Source: a virus. Taken from it: a stretch of 51,660 bases of DNA. Under the pieces are notes generated by a model. That model did no database searches. It was given only the letters and a program-made list of their open reading frames with translations, and had not been told where the DNA came from. This document shows, piece by piece, positions 15,506 through 24,633 of the stretch; position 1 is the first letter of the stretch, and the number at the start of each line of letters is the position of its first letter. The position numbers and the translations under genes are program-made. The stretch is from the IMG/VR virus record IMGVR_UViG_3300010354_000126, positions 1 through 51,660 of that record. One strand, written 5' to 3'.

Positions 15506-15887
15506 TTTTAATTAATTCAGCACGAAGGCTGACTCCATTTAAGATCAGGTCACCTAGAACACGGCCACCAAACTTATCCCATCCATAGAGAACGACCTGA
15601 TGACGTTGTGTTGATGCCACAGCGTTCTTGGTAAAGGCTGTGGCTGCTTCACCTCTCTGTGCTTCACTGGGGCATTGAGCACGATGTCCTTTTTCTGGTG
15701 TGTCGACCCCAAAGACTCGGACAGCCAATTCAGGTTTTAATGGTGCTGGTAGAAAGGGTGCGGCAATGACCACAGTATCTCCATCATTGACTCTGACGAT
15801 CTTTGCATCATAGGTCACACCTTGTGGTGTTTTTTGTGCCCAGACTATAGCCGGTGCTAATATTAATGCTAATAATAATTTTTTCAT
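15453..15887 (-). CDS. Exported staphylococcal-nuclease family endonuclease
   Basis: A 144-residue thermonuclease homologue, a calcium-dependent DNA/RNA endonuclease fold. Residues 1-17 (MKKLLLALILAPAIVWA) form a signal peptide, so it should be exported to the periplasm or beyond. Catalytic residues align with S. aureus nuclease: R57, D62 and E65 in RVFGVDTPE and R109 in DKFGGRVLG, plus Asp residues in NDGDTVV. Start ATG 15887 overlaps the previous stop by one base (TAATG); an upstream in-frame start is inside that gene. Possible roles are degrading extracellular or incoming DNA, nucleotide scavenging, or host killing aid; the sequence does not decide. Confidence 0.88.
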   Translation of the reverse strand: MKKLLLALILAPAIVWAQKTPQGVTYDAKIVRVNDGDTVVIAAPFLPAPLKPELAVRVFGVDTPEKGHRAQCPSEAQRGEAATAFTKNAVASTQRHQVVLYGWDKFGGRVLGDLILNGVSLRAELIKNGYAREYFGEAKTSWCN

Positions 15888-17212
15888 TATGTAATTTCTT
15901 CCCAATTAATATGTGCCCATCCTTTTAGACCATTGCCGCCGTGCTTCATTGCTAATACGAACTCGTACCGAGTCGCAGGAGAAGTCATGGTATTTCTAGT
16001 CAATTGATAAAGGAATGGAAAATCTTTGACCTGAGGCGCTGAAGAAGCTTGATTTGAACTTACGATCAGTCCTGTTAAAACTGTGGTTCCTGAGTTTACA
16101 AAGCTAGATGCAGTGAGATTATATTCTACAGAACTATCATCCCCAGCACTTATCCATGTACCACCTGTGGTGATAGCCTTAACAAGAACTTCATATCTAA
16201 ATACATTGGCATCATTTACACTGTAGCTAAAATCTTTCGGAAGAACAATTGCTCCTTCACGTCCAGATTTTAACCTTATAGTGACTAATGGATATAGAAC
16301 ACGAGTGTTATTGCCCGTCATTATATAACCATCAATCTCTGTGCCTACGCTTCTAGGACGACCATTTAGTTCATACCCACCTTCTGATATTACAGTTGAA
16401 CATATTGTGCGCAAAAGACTTGTTGATGTAGTTGTGGCTGTATTTTCAATTTCTGCCCTTATAGGCAGACAGGCCGTGGTCATATAGGTAGTGGTATTAC
16501 CTATAACATTACTGTGATAAAACCTATGACAAGGTATAAATTGGCTGTTGATAACAAAGCCAAGTTCCACACTGCCAACTCCTAGCCACTCTATGTTAAT
16601 ATATAAGATCTGTGCTAAACTTAAATCCAATATAATTTTATCTGCGCCTGTTCCATCTAACTTGGTAATATTCCAACTGGACCTAGACGCTCTTTCCTCT
16701 CTTAGTGATCCCTGTGAACTTGATCTTACCACAAATGAAATATCATCATCTTTTTGTTCAAGGTATACACCGTTTGCAACGTCAAAATATCCTATACGTT
16801 GTCTTAGTCCCGGTTTGGCAGGTCCCATACAAAATGTTCTAAGTATCAACAAACTCTTACCTGGCTGGTAGGCAAATACACGATCACTTTCTCTGTATAC
16901 TGCACTACCTGACCCTGTGCCTATGCTTGATACAATGGTCCCTCCACTGCTGTCAAAGGTTGATGTACTTGCTGTGCCTGTGGTATAGATATTGATCTTA
17001 TTATTATCTTGATACCTATTGAAACTGTCATATAGTGTGAATGGTTGACTTATTCTAAAACGTCCGAATGCATCGCTGGCTGTGGGACCTAGGGTGGTCC
17101 TGAGAATTGGTTGACCAAGCACATTATACTGCATGGCCTTATGAAGGTTAAGAAGATTACCTTCTTGAGGATGTTGGTAATTAGTGGAATTTAGATAACG
17201 ATCTACACTCAC
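15887..17212 (-). CDS. Virion structural protein (GRFRIS/FTLYDS type)
   Basis: A 441-residue protein starting at GTG 17212. Residues 47-66 contain DAFGRFRISQPFTLYDS, matching the DAFGRLRVSxPFTLFDS hallmark of a virion protein repeatedly found in aquatic phages. The rest is beta-rich with LREERASRSSW and a C-terminal WAHINWEEI. It has a two-base gap after the preceding stop and overlaps the nuclease start by one base, so it is part of a coupled late cluster. The exact place in the virion is not known to me. Confidence 0.8.
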   Translation of the reverse strand: MSVDRYLNSTNYQHPQEGNLLNLHKAMQYNVLGQPILRTTLGPTASDAFGRFRISQPFTLYDSFNRYQDNNKINIYTTGTASTSTFDSSGGTIVSSIGTGSGSAVYRESDRVFAYQPGKSLLILRTFCMGPAKPGLRQRIGYFDVANGVYLEQKDDDISFVVRSSSQGSLREERASRSSWNITKLDGTGADKIILDLSLAQILYINIEWLGVGSVELGFVINSQFIPCHRFYHSNVIGNTTTYMTTACLPIRAEIENTATTTSTSLLRTICSTVISEGGYELNGRPRSVGTEIDGYIMTGNNTRVLYPLVTIRLKSGREGAIVLPKDFSYSVNDANVFRYEVLVKAITTGGTWISAGDDSSVEYNLTASSFVNSGTTVLTGLIVSSNQASSAPQVKDFPFLYQLTRNTMTSPATRYEFVLAMKHGGNGLKGWAHINWEEIT

Positions 17213-17214
17213 TG

Positions 17215-17505
17215 TCAGTCACAGTCTATGATGGTAACAAAAGAAGCCGCTGATCCACTGATAGCTGCTACATATTGTCCAGGCACAAAATTAAAATCTA
17301 ATACCGAAAATGCTGGTATCACAGCACTGGCTGTAGTGGCCACCACAGTGCTAGTTCCAAATGCCACATGATGATGATAAGCGCCTGTGGTTATGGTTAT
17401 TCTTCGACTGGTCAGTTGTGTGCTTCTAGCATTGACTCCGCTGGTCCCAAGATTTTGAAATCTGGCTGTACCATTTACATCATATAAGGTGAGATATCTA
17501 CTCAT
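17215..17505 (-). CDS. Small beta-rich phage protein
   Basis: A 96-residue protein with no recognised family. It is beta-rich with Ala/Ser/Thr-rich strands and a histidine triplet (GAYHHHVAFG). An AGGAA ribosome binding site precedes ATG 17505. It lies within 12 bases of both neighbours and is likely a small structural component or fibre accessory. Confidence 0.72.
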   Translation of the reverse strand: MSRYLTLYDVNGTARFQNLGTSGVNARSTQLTSRRITITTGAYHHHVAFGTSTVVATTASAVIPAFSVLDFNFVPGQYVAAISGSAASFVTIIDCD

Positions 17506-17515
17506 AATTTATTTC

Positions 17516-17761
17516 CTAATTTTTAGCCTGAAAGTTAGGATACATACTAACAGAATCAGATCTAATATCAGCTGGATTTTTAGGACCGTTCAGTCCCCCA
17601 CCGGCTGCTGTGGTAACACTGGCCAGGTCCTGCACCCTAGGCTGGGGTGAGTTATCATAGGCAACTGCAATAACATCAGGCTCTGTAATATCACAGGATT
17701 CTGGATGTTCTAGCTTGTCTATAAGATCAAGTATGTCTCTTATGATTTCACTGGCTCTCAT
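17516..17761 (-). CDS. Hypothetical phage protein
   Basis: An 81-residue protein. The first 20 residues (MRASEIIRDILDLIDKLEH) form a helix similar to N-terminal tags seen on several aquatic phage proteins; the remainder is Pro/Ala/Gly-rich (GGGLNGPKNPADIR) and probably flexible. No ribosome binding site is seen, and an exact late consensus ends only 5 bases before the ATG. Confidence 0.7.
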   Translation of the reverse strand: MRASEIIRDILDLIDKLEHPESCDITEPDVIAVAYDNSPQPRVQDLASVTTAAGGGLNGPKNPADIRSDSVSMYPNFQAKN

Positions 17762-17766
17762 AGTGA

Positions 17767-17774
17767 TATTTATA
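17767..17774 (-). promoter_or_regulatory. T4-type late promoter TATAAATA abutting a start codon
   Basis: Exact T4 late consensus, followed after TCACT by the ATG at 17761. In T4 the transcript starts about 6 bases past the box, which would make this mRNA almost leaderless. Confidence 0.65.
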
Positions 17775-17781
17775 CACAGAC

Positions 17782-20700
17782 CTATTGATACTGATCAGTA
17801 TATAAGAGCACATCAGAACTAGTAAACATATGGCTCACATAGTTTTGTGAATTTTGAACATATTGATTTATAACACCGCCTATGAATTTAGGTACAGCTC
17901 CAGTATAGCGCAAGACAAAATAGCCACTACCGCCATTTCCGCTTGGAGGTGAGGAAGGCCATCCTCCTCCAGCGCCTCCACCACCTGTGCCTGCCTGTCC
18001 ATTCTGCGTAGCGAATGGTGATACTGCGTAACCACCACCACCTGCTGTCTGTGCTGGATTAGCCGCTGTGCTAAAGGGATAACCTGAGCCACCACCTCCA
18101 AATGTTCTTGAAGTAGTGTCCTGCCATGTGTTGACACGACCTATTCCGCCATCACCAGCTTTTGTCGGCGATCCTGGTGCGGAAATTCCCGCACCTCCCG
18201 CACCTCCCGCACCTCCGCCACCGCCGGGGCTAAGAGAACTACTACCAGGATTAGCTGTGCCTTGACCACCGGCATTCCCATAGGCAGTCATGGAAAGCAG
18301 ACTGGTTTGAACTGATGCGCCGCCTGGCTGGACATTTGGTCTCTGGGAACCTCCACCTGAGCCCGAACCACCGCTTCTTCCTGAATTCGTAACAGGACTA
18401 TTTGACCAACTTACTCCACCACCGCCTCCTATGGCTGTATATCCAAGGAATTCAGTGTTACCTCCTTCCCCTCCTGCTGCACCGGGCTGCCCAGTGGCGG
18501 GGAGCTGATTCATCAGGCCACCGCGTCCACCTGCTCCTATGATGATAGGAATTGCTCTAGGAACCACAGGAACATCCATAGTACCTTCCAAAACTCCACC
18601 ACCGCCTCCGCCGCTCCCAATTTGGACTCCGCCTCCGCCTCCGCCTCCGCCTACCATGAAAACTTCTACACTGATAGTGGCTGTTATATAGATTGGCAGT
18701 ATATAGGCCTGTTGTGCTGTGCCTCTATCTGTGGTTACGTTTACACTAAAACTATAATTGGTATTTGAAGCCACTACATCAACTACACCAGATATAACAG
18801 CAGTGGCCGTATTAAATGAAAGTCCTGTAGGCAATGAGCCCACAAGAGCGTAGCTTGTGGCCGTAAATTGTGCTAGGTTGATAGAGGCAGTTTCTCCTAC
18901 TATGTATCCTGATAGAGTAATAGGATTAGCTAGTGTGCTAATATATTCGCTGGCATTTAGAACTCTTATGACCGATGATCCTGTTGCAACAACCACCGCG
19001 GGTATGCTAATTGGCCCAGACCTACTTGTAGATGTGGTATAGGTAGAAGAATTATCGCCTATGACTCCAAATCTTATAGAAGAACCTATGGCTTTTAGTA
19101 TAACATCTCTCTGTTCAAAACTACTGTAATCATCAAAAATGCTGTAGTCTCGTCCTGTGCGTTTACTGTTTCTAAATGTCAGCAGCACACATTGATCTGT
19201 TACAGCTTTTACGTATTCAACATTGCTGACTACTGTGGCTGTTTGAACAGCTTCTACAGGTTGACTTGGAGGATAGGGGTATGTTGGTAAATTATAAAGA
19301 GCCACGCCCTTACAGATTCTTAGACCATGCAGATATATCCTTTGAAAATAGGCTGCTCCCTGCAGGTTGTAATTGACTAAAAATGGATAGGTATGCTCGT
19401 GTATATCCACTACAAAATCTCTAGAGGCTATCAAACTGCCGTTTCTGTACCATTGCAGCACATGATCTTTTCTTTGAACCACATAGTGTTCCCAAGCGTT
19501 GGTAGTTGGTGCAACACCTGAGTCAAGGTCATAATAAGTAGAACGTCCAACTCTAAACAGCAGTCCAGTAGTTCCTTTCTGTATACTCCAACCCCAAGAA
19601 GTGTCGTCTAAGCCTCTTTGACTGAATAACCCTGCATTTGCGCTTTGGGATGCCCAGGCCACTTCAGATCTCAACCAAAATTCTATGGTAAAATCAAGAG
19701 TTCTAAAATTAAAATCATTGTGATTTCTACTTTCAAATATACGTGTGCCTGCACTCAGAGGTATGTAAATGCTGGCCACATTTGTTGTAGTGAGACCAAA
19801 AGGATTACTTGGATTTGATTCAAATACCAAGGCGGAATTGGTTCTATATTCTCTAAATAATTTTTTATCATCTACGGCCAAACTAATACTGAAAGAGCTA
19901 GTGGTACCTGTATATTCTAGATTAGGAATACTGGGCACTAGACTTACTTCACCTACTCTCTCAGTATAGGGATTATAGAGATGAACCTCGGCATAGCCAT
20001 TGCCTATATAGTCACTGTCACCAGTTTGTGTTCTAGCTGCGAATCCCTTGGTGGTAATCCAAACTCTACCAGTTGAATCCAACGCATAGCTTCTAGCGTC
20101 TATGCTGGTCACGTTGGTCGCTGTCCATCCTTGTAAAGCATTAAATCTAAATGTGCTTACTCTACCCAATTGTGTGATCAATAGGGTGTCACCTGCAGAA
20201 TTCAATGGACAAAATCCTGTAGGTACATCATCACACCAATTAAACACGTATTCACTGTGCCATGTTAATTGGTTATCATTATTGCCTGCTCCTATACTGT
20301 AGGTAGGCACTGTTCTACTGGCAGCTACATACCATCTAGAACTCAGACCATATTCACTGGTTGAATTTCCCATAAATCCTGTGTCTATGGCCTTGTCTAC
20401 AATCATAACAGAAATATAATCTATGCCGTTGTGATTAAAAACATGTCCTTTCCTAAAGAAGGGCATTTGGTTATTAAAGGTAGCCACGCTGGCTGGATGC
20501 GGTGGATGCTGATGTGATTTAGCAGTGACCAATATAGTAGTAGCTGTATTCACAAAGGTCCTAGCTGTAATACTTTGATCTACTGCCGTTGAACTGGTAC
20601 AGGCCAGCAGTGTGGTAAATGTGCCTGTTGAAATAGCCTGTACATTGGTGCTGGCTGTTTGTGTAGTAGTTAAGGGAGTAGCAGGAACTGTAAAATTACC

Positions 20701-22245
20701 TATATATACCGCGGTACCTAAAACCACTCTAAGGTTACTGATTCTACCTTTGAACCATGAAGAACCGTTTGACCTTGCCCCTATAAAAATACTGTTGCCT
20801 GTGGTTTTAGCCTGTGGGTGAAAAGCTCCGCCCAGACTTCTTCCATTTACAAAAAAAGTAAGATTTTGATTCCTGCGTGCCACAGCCACATGATACCAGG
20901 GTCCAGGCACAATGCCGTGATTGAGTTGACTGGTAAAACCATATGATTCGTAATTAAGAATAAGTTTATTTCTTGATACTTGGAAACTCACACCGTTGTC
21001 CACATTACCGTCGTTGGAACCTATTATTGTATACCAATTGGTTTCATTGGTTGAATCATTTTCAGCTATGCCTGCTGTGGTACTATAGGGAATTGGAAAG
21101 TCTATTTGTATAAATGCTTCTATGGTAAAATCTGTCTGAGTACCGTAATTAATCACTGTTGTGGTATTGACACCTAGAACACTGCCAGTCACACTTGATG
21201 TACCTGCACTGAATAAGTAATTGTTTTTGTAGGGATAGGCAGTCTCGTTGACAGTACAGGTATTCCAGTACATAGTAGCATTCTTTCTATCTACAACTAC
21301 TCTACTGAAATGAGTAGCAGTGGTGGTATCATTTCTCAAAACATAGTGTACCACACGATTAGGATCCGAACTTTTTTTATTGTTACTGGGGAACAACGCA
21401 CCGCCGCCTGCTGAACTTTGAATCGTGGCCATGCTCAATATTAATTCAGGACCTATGGCCTCTGAATTAGGATGATAATAATAACTTAAACTGTTATTAC
21501 TTGGAAAGTGTTCTATAAAAATGTGTCCGCCAGCTTCAGTGTCACAGACATAAAAAGCCAATCCACTGGTAACGGTTCTTCTACGTTGTGGTATATATGT
21601 TGTAGAAATCCCACCGGAATCGAAATTAGATTTTCCAGCATAGGTCGTGCTTAATTCGTGTTCTACGGTAAGATAATCGCCTGCCTCAGTGCGCTGTTTG
21701 GTAATTACTCCAGATATAGCATAGACATTAGATTTATTAAATCCTGTTGGAGTAGGAGAGACAAGATCTTTTGTAGCATATGACTGTATGGTCCTATCTG
21801 AGGCTGTGTTTTGCCAACCTGGAAACAACAAATAACTTCTATCTAGATCTGCATCGTAAAATCCATTAAGTATATTTTTATCATAGTCTAAACTGGTCAA
21901 CCATGAATCTACATAGCCTGGTTGTGCGAATATTCCATAGTCAGTTCCTGCTGTAAGACTGTTGGCGAAACAGCTACCTCTTTTTCCCTGCGTTATAGGA
22001 TAGCCACCCGTGTCGTACAATTGATAGGAGGCGGTATTTTGAATACCCACATCATGAGATCTTAGATTAGCAGTGGCAGTATTGGCAAATACATTACCTT
22101 GAAAACTAAATCGTTCTCTGTATGGTTGTAGGGTATCAAGATCATAGGCCACATTGTTTATAAAAATTCTACGTTTACTAGGATCCGGATCTTCAACCGG
22201 ATATGGAAATTGAAAGGGGTTTTTAATTACTGTGAATAATGACAT
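17782..22245 (-). CDS. Giant tail fibre/adhesin with LamG, Ig-like and Gly-rich domains
   Basis: A 1487-residue member of the four-gene fibre family, starting at ATG 22245 with GGAG upstream; an earlier in-frame ATG lies inside the preceding gene. Residues 15-30 carry the family signature VEDPDPSKRRIFINNVAYDL. LamG (concanavalin-like) domains lie at about 350-520 (FTIEAFIQ, WYHVAVARR) and 845-990 (FTIEFWLR, WEHYVVQRK); the ALDSTGRVWITTK propeller-like motif lies between them. An Ig-like segment follows at about 1095-1160, then a glycine-rich block at about 1195-1450 starting VEVFMVGGGGGGGG, the type found in phage adhesin tips. The order suggests attachment at the N terminus and receptor binding near the C terminus. 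Host ligand unknown, probably a glycan. Confidence 0.88.
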   Translation of the reverse strand: MSLFTVIKNPFQFPYPVEDPDPSKRRIFINNVAYDLDTLQPYRERFSFQGNVFANTATANLRSHDVGIQNTASYQLYDTGGYPITQGKRGSCFANSLTAGTDYGIFAQPGYVDSWLTSLDYDKNILNGFYDADLDRSYLLFPGWQNTASDRTIQSYATKDLVSPTPTGFNKSNVYAISGVITKQRTEAGDYLTVEHELSTTYAGKSNFDSGGISTTYIPQRRRTVTSGLAFYVCDTEAGGHIFIEHFPSNNSLSYYYHPNSEAIGPELILSMATIQSSAGGGALFPSNNKKSSDPNRVVHYVLRNDTTTATHFSRVVVDRKNATMYWNTCTVNETAYPYKNNYLFSAGTSSVTGSVLGVNTTTVINYGTQTDFTIEAFIQIDFPIPYSTTAGIAENDSTNETNWYTIIGSNDGNVDNGVSFQVSRNKLILNYESYGFTSQLNHGIVPGPWYHVAVARRNQNLTFFVNGRSLGGAFHPQAKTTGNSIFIGARSNGSSWFKGRISNLRVVLGTAVYIGNFTVPATPLTTTQTASTNVQAISTGTFTTLLACTSSTAVDQSITARTFVNTATTILVTAKSHQHPPHPASVATFNNQMPFFRKGHVFNHNGIDYISVMIVDKAIDTGFMGNSTSEYGLSSRWYVAASRTVPTYSIGAGNNDNQLTWHSEYVFNWCDDVPTGFCPLNSAGDTLLITQLGRVSTFRFNALQGWTATNVTSIDARSYALDSTGRVWITTKGFAARTQTGDSDYIGNGYAEVHLYNPYTERVGEVSLVPSIPNLEYTGTTSSFSISLAVDDKKLFREYRTNSALVFESNPSNPFGLTTTNVASIYIPLSAGTRIFESRNHNDFNFRTLDFTIEFWLRSEVAWASQSANAGLFSQRGLDDTSWGWSIQKGTTGLLFRVGRSTYYDLDSGVAPTTNAWEHYVVQRKDHVLQWYRNGSLIASRDFVVDIHEHTYPFLVNYNLQGAAYFQRIYLHGLRICKGVALYNLPTYPYPPSQPVEAVQTATVVSNVEYVKAVTDQCVLLTFRNSKRTGRDYSIFDDYSSFEQRDVILKAIGSSIRFGVIGDNSSTYTTSTSRSGPISIPAVVVATGSSVIRVLNASEYISTLANPITLSGYIVGETASINLAQFTATSYALVGSLPTGLSFNTATAVISGVVDVVASNTNYSFSVNVTTDRGTAQQAYILPIYITATISVEVFMVGGGGGGGGVQIGSGGGGGGVLEGTMDVPVVPRAIPIIIGAGGRGGLMNQLPATGQPGAAGGEGGNTEFLGYTAIGGGGGVSWSNSPVTNSGRSGGSGSGGGSQRPNVQPGGASVQTSLLSMTAYGNAGGQGTANPGSSSLSPGGGGGAGGAGGAGISAPGSPTKAGDGGIGRVNTWQDTTSRTFGGGGSGYPFSTAANPAQTAGGGGYAVSPFATQNGQAGTGGGGAGGGWPSSPPSGNGGSGYFVLRYTGAVPKFIGGVINQYVQNSQNYVSHMFTSSDVLLYTDQYQ

Positions 22246-22246
22246 T

Positions 22247-22663
22247 CTAACTCCAATAAGGACCTTGTACCTGTATATACACAGTGTTTTGACCAGCGGA
22301 CCCACCTCCATAGTTTCCGCTGTCAGTTATGTAGATTGTCAAGATCTCGGCATTGGCAATGATGCTTTGAGGCTGGTCATATAGACCTAGATAGCTAAGA
22401 CCCTTGCCAGGTATAGCAGCTACAGGAAAACTTAAAGAACTTAACTCCGATCCTACGGTCAGTGTAAAAGGTTGACAGATATCTGTGTTGATTTGTTCGC
22501 CAATTAGGCTGAAATTGTTTATCGTCAGCGCATTGGCCAAAAAATCTGTGCCTGTACTGGGTAAAATTTGAAATTGTTTTTGATCACTGATAGCAGAATT
22601 GGCAGATATTTGATCCTCTGGCGTAATACCTACTATTTCAAAACTGAATGATAAATCAGGCAT
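22247..22663 (-). CDS. Small beta-rich fibre-cluster protein
   Basis: A 138-residue protein with a beta-rich sequence (SFSFEIVGITPEDQ, FTLTVGSELSSLSFP, NTVYIQVQG) and no recognised family. It sits between two paralogous fibre genes: its ATG directly follows the previous TAG, and it ends one base before the start of the next fibre. This coupling suggests a fibre-associated protein, perhaps a cap or connector, but the role is inferred from position only. Confidence 0.75.
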   Translation of the reverse strand: MPDLSFSFEIVGITPEDQISANSAISDQKQFQILPSTGTDFLANALTINNFSLIGEQINTDICQPFTLTVGSELSSLSFPVAAIPGKGLSYLGLYDQPQSIIANAEILTIYITDSGNYGGGSAGQNTVYIQVQGPYWS

Positions 22664-24625
22664 CTAGGCTAGATTGGCAGTCACAGTGGGTCTGCCTGCT
22701 CCTGTCAATGTTATATTTGTTGCAGTGGTACTGGCGGTATTAGAAACCACAACCTGTGAAGTGGTTCCATCAGGAAATGTGAGCCCTGAGCCCGAAATAC
22801 TTATTCTAACATTTTTAGAAAGACGTTCTCCTGTATAGTCATATACATCTAGGTATAATGTAGACGTGCTAATTGTACCTGTATAAATTAGCGCAGTTTG
22901 TGCAGCAGATATCTTAATTTGTATTGGATTAGTCCATTTATAGATGTGATATTGTCCCCAACCTCGTAGAAAACTGGCATATCGCTGCATCCCCGCATCA
23001 TTTGTTACAAGTCTATGCGAGCCTGACAATGCAGCATTGTACCCAACTGTCCATAATCTGCCGGTACTATCTAAACCATAGGTTTGTGTATATTGGTTTA
23101 TCCTATCATGAGCTACCCAGCCAGTGACCACATTGAAACTCATAGTTTGTTGAGCTCCTTCTGCCAAAGCTACAAAGATTTGATTTCCGTTAGGAGAAAG
23201 AGGCATCCAACTTTCAGGCAGCTGACTCCATTCTCCCCAAAAGTATGTACTGTGAAATACCATTCTATCACCGATTAATTCGAAAGTTATCCATACATTT
23301 TGCCAAGGCCCATGATAGTGTAGGCCTGCACTTTGATACATATTTCTAAATATAAAATCGTTGTTACGGTTAAAAAGATCAAGTCCTTGAAAGGTTAGTG
23401 TTATAAAATTCCGTTGTGAAACGTTGAACACATGAGGCCTATAGAGATGTTGTCTTGTGGTGCCTCTGGTTGGTTCTGCAGTATTCCATTGAGCTGTGGT
23501 GCTCGCGTTGAAATCCATCAGTCTAATAAAATCTGTAGAATCTCCAGGAAATTCAGGATATATCCTATCTCTGGTAATGGTCACATTAATAGGGTCATAG
23601 GTGAACCTATAGAAATATAGTCTCTTATTTGCAGCTATATTTCTAGGGTATGTAGCATCATTTCCGTGACCTGTATGGCTTTCAAATGCTGCTTGCCAAA
23701 ACTGTTTCTTTGTATCAGATACGTGTAGGAAATTGCTGGGCCATTGAATAAATTGACCCACATAATTATTATCTGTTATATGAGAATACACAGTTCTATA
23801 TGTGGTATTAGATCCTTCAAAAAATTCATAGAAAGTCAGTCTATTACGTTGCGGATCTAGATGCGTCCATATCACGCCGCCATCACCTGTTCTGCCCAGA
23901 GTGATTCCATATCCTTCTCCTGGATCTAGTAATTCTGTATAAGAAGCATTGTCTCCTACGCCTACCCCGATTTGTAGTTTACCAAAAGTTCTTTTACGTC
24001 CAAAAAGCCTAGAGGCAAATACAACATTGTCAACTTGCGGGTCTTCATAGTAAAGGTGGAAGGCTCCGTTATAACTTCCTGGACTTGTCGCACTATTGTT
24101 CATATTTGCAGCGGCGGCGCCCGTAAGATCGTAATAGAACCATTTATAGGCTGTGCCCGCGTATGGGGTACCCGCATCAAAACCTGTTAAATCGCTTATA
24201 TAAATTAGACCACTCCTGAGTTTTATGCTAAATTTAGGTAAAAAGTTCCACGGATCTAAAGTGCTTATATAAGGATCTTGATTGCCATGAAGCCAGAATC
24301 CTTCTGCCAAAACAGAGCCTGATGCATTCCATCTTAATAATCCACTCAACCATAATCTTTGGTAGCCCATGTTTGCCGTCTGAGGATAAGCGGTACCGGC
24401 AGTGTTGCTTGTTACACGCTCTGCTGTGGTCTGACCTATAAAATATTCTCCTGCTATAGGTTTAAGAGTGCTGATATCGTGTGCATAGCCATTCATGAAA
24501 ATTCTATTTTTTGTTGTATCAGGATCTTCTATTACCCAATATAAAGCACGACCATCTAATACCTTATAGACCTCGTTAAATTTATATTGGCTGCTTACAG
24601 GACTAGTTGATGAAAACTGGCTCAT
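22664..24625 (-). CDS. Tail fibre paralogue (shortest scaffold form)
   Basis: A 653-residue member of the EDPD fibre family. The signature VIEDPDTTKNRIFMNGYAHD is near residue 30, and the C terminus carries the shared module YGLDSTGRLWTVG, then a beta-sandwich repeat (LYLDVYDYTGERLSKNVRISISG) that recurs in the two following genes. Aromatic strands rich in Trp and Tyr fill the middle. No LamG or collagen-like domain is inserted. An AGGAA site lies before ATG 24625; the next gene's stop is 8 bases upstream. Probably a fibre subunit carrying the basic scaffold. Confidence 0.82.
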   Translation of the reverse strand: MSQFSSTSPVSSQYKFNEVYKVLDGRALYWVIEDPDTTKNRIFMNGYAHDISTLKPIAGEYFIGQTTAERVTSNTAGTAYPQTANMGYQRLWLSGLLRWNASGSVLAEGFWLHGNQDPYISTLDPWNFLPKFSIKLRSGLIYISDLTGFDAGTPYAGTAYKWFYYDLTGAAAANMNNSATSPGSYNGAFHLYYEDPQVDNVVFASRLFGRKRTFGKLQIGVGVGDNASYTELLDPGEGYGITLGRTGDGGVIWTHLDPQRNRLTFYEFFEGSNTTYRTVYSHITDNNYVGQFIQWPSNFLHVSDTKKQFWQAAFESHTGHGNDATYPRNIAANKRLYFYRFTYDPINVTITRDRIYPEFPGDSTDFIRLMDFNASTTAQWNTAEPTRGTTRQHLYRPHVFNVSQRNFITLTFQGLDLFNRNNDFIFRNMYQSAGLHYHGPWQNVWITFELIGDRMVFHSTYFWGEWSQLPESWMPLSPNGNQIFVALAEGAQQTMSFNVVTGWVAHDRINQYTQTYGLDSTGRLWTVGYNAALSGSHRLVTNDAGMQRYASFLRGWGQYHIYKWTNPIQIKISAAQTALIYTGTISTSTLYLDVYDYTGERLSKNVRISISGSGLTFPDGTTSQVVVSNTASTTATNITLTGAGRPTVTANLA

Positions 24626-24633
24626 TATTTTTC

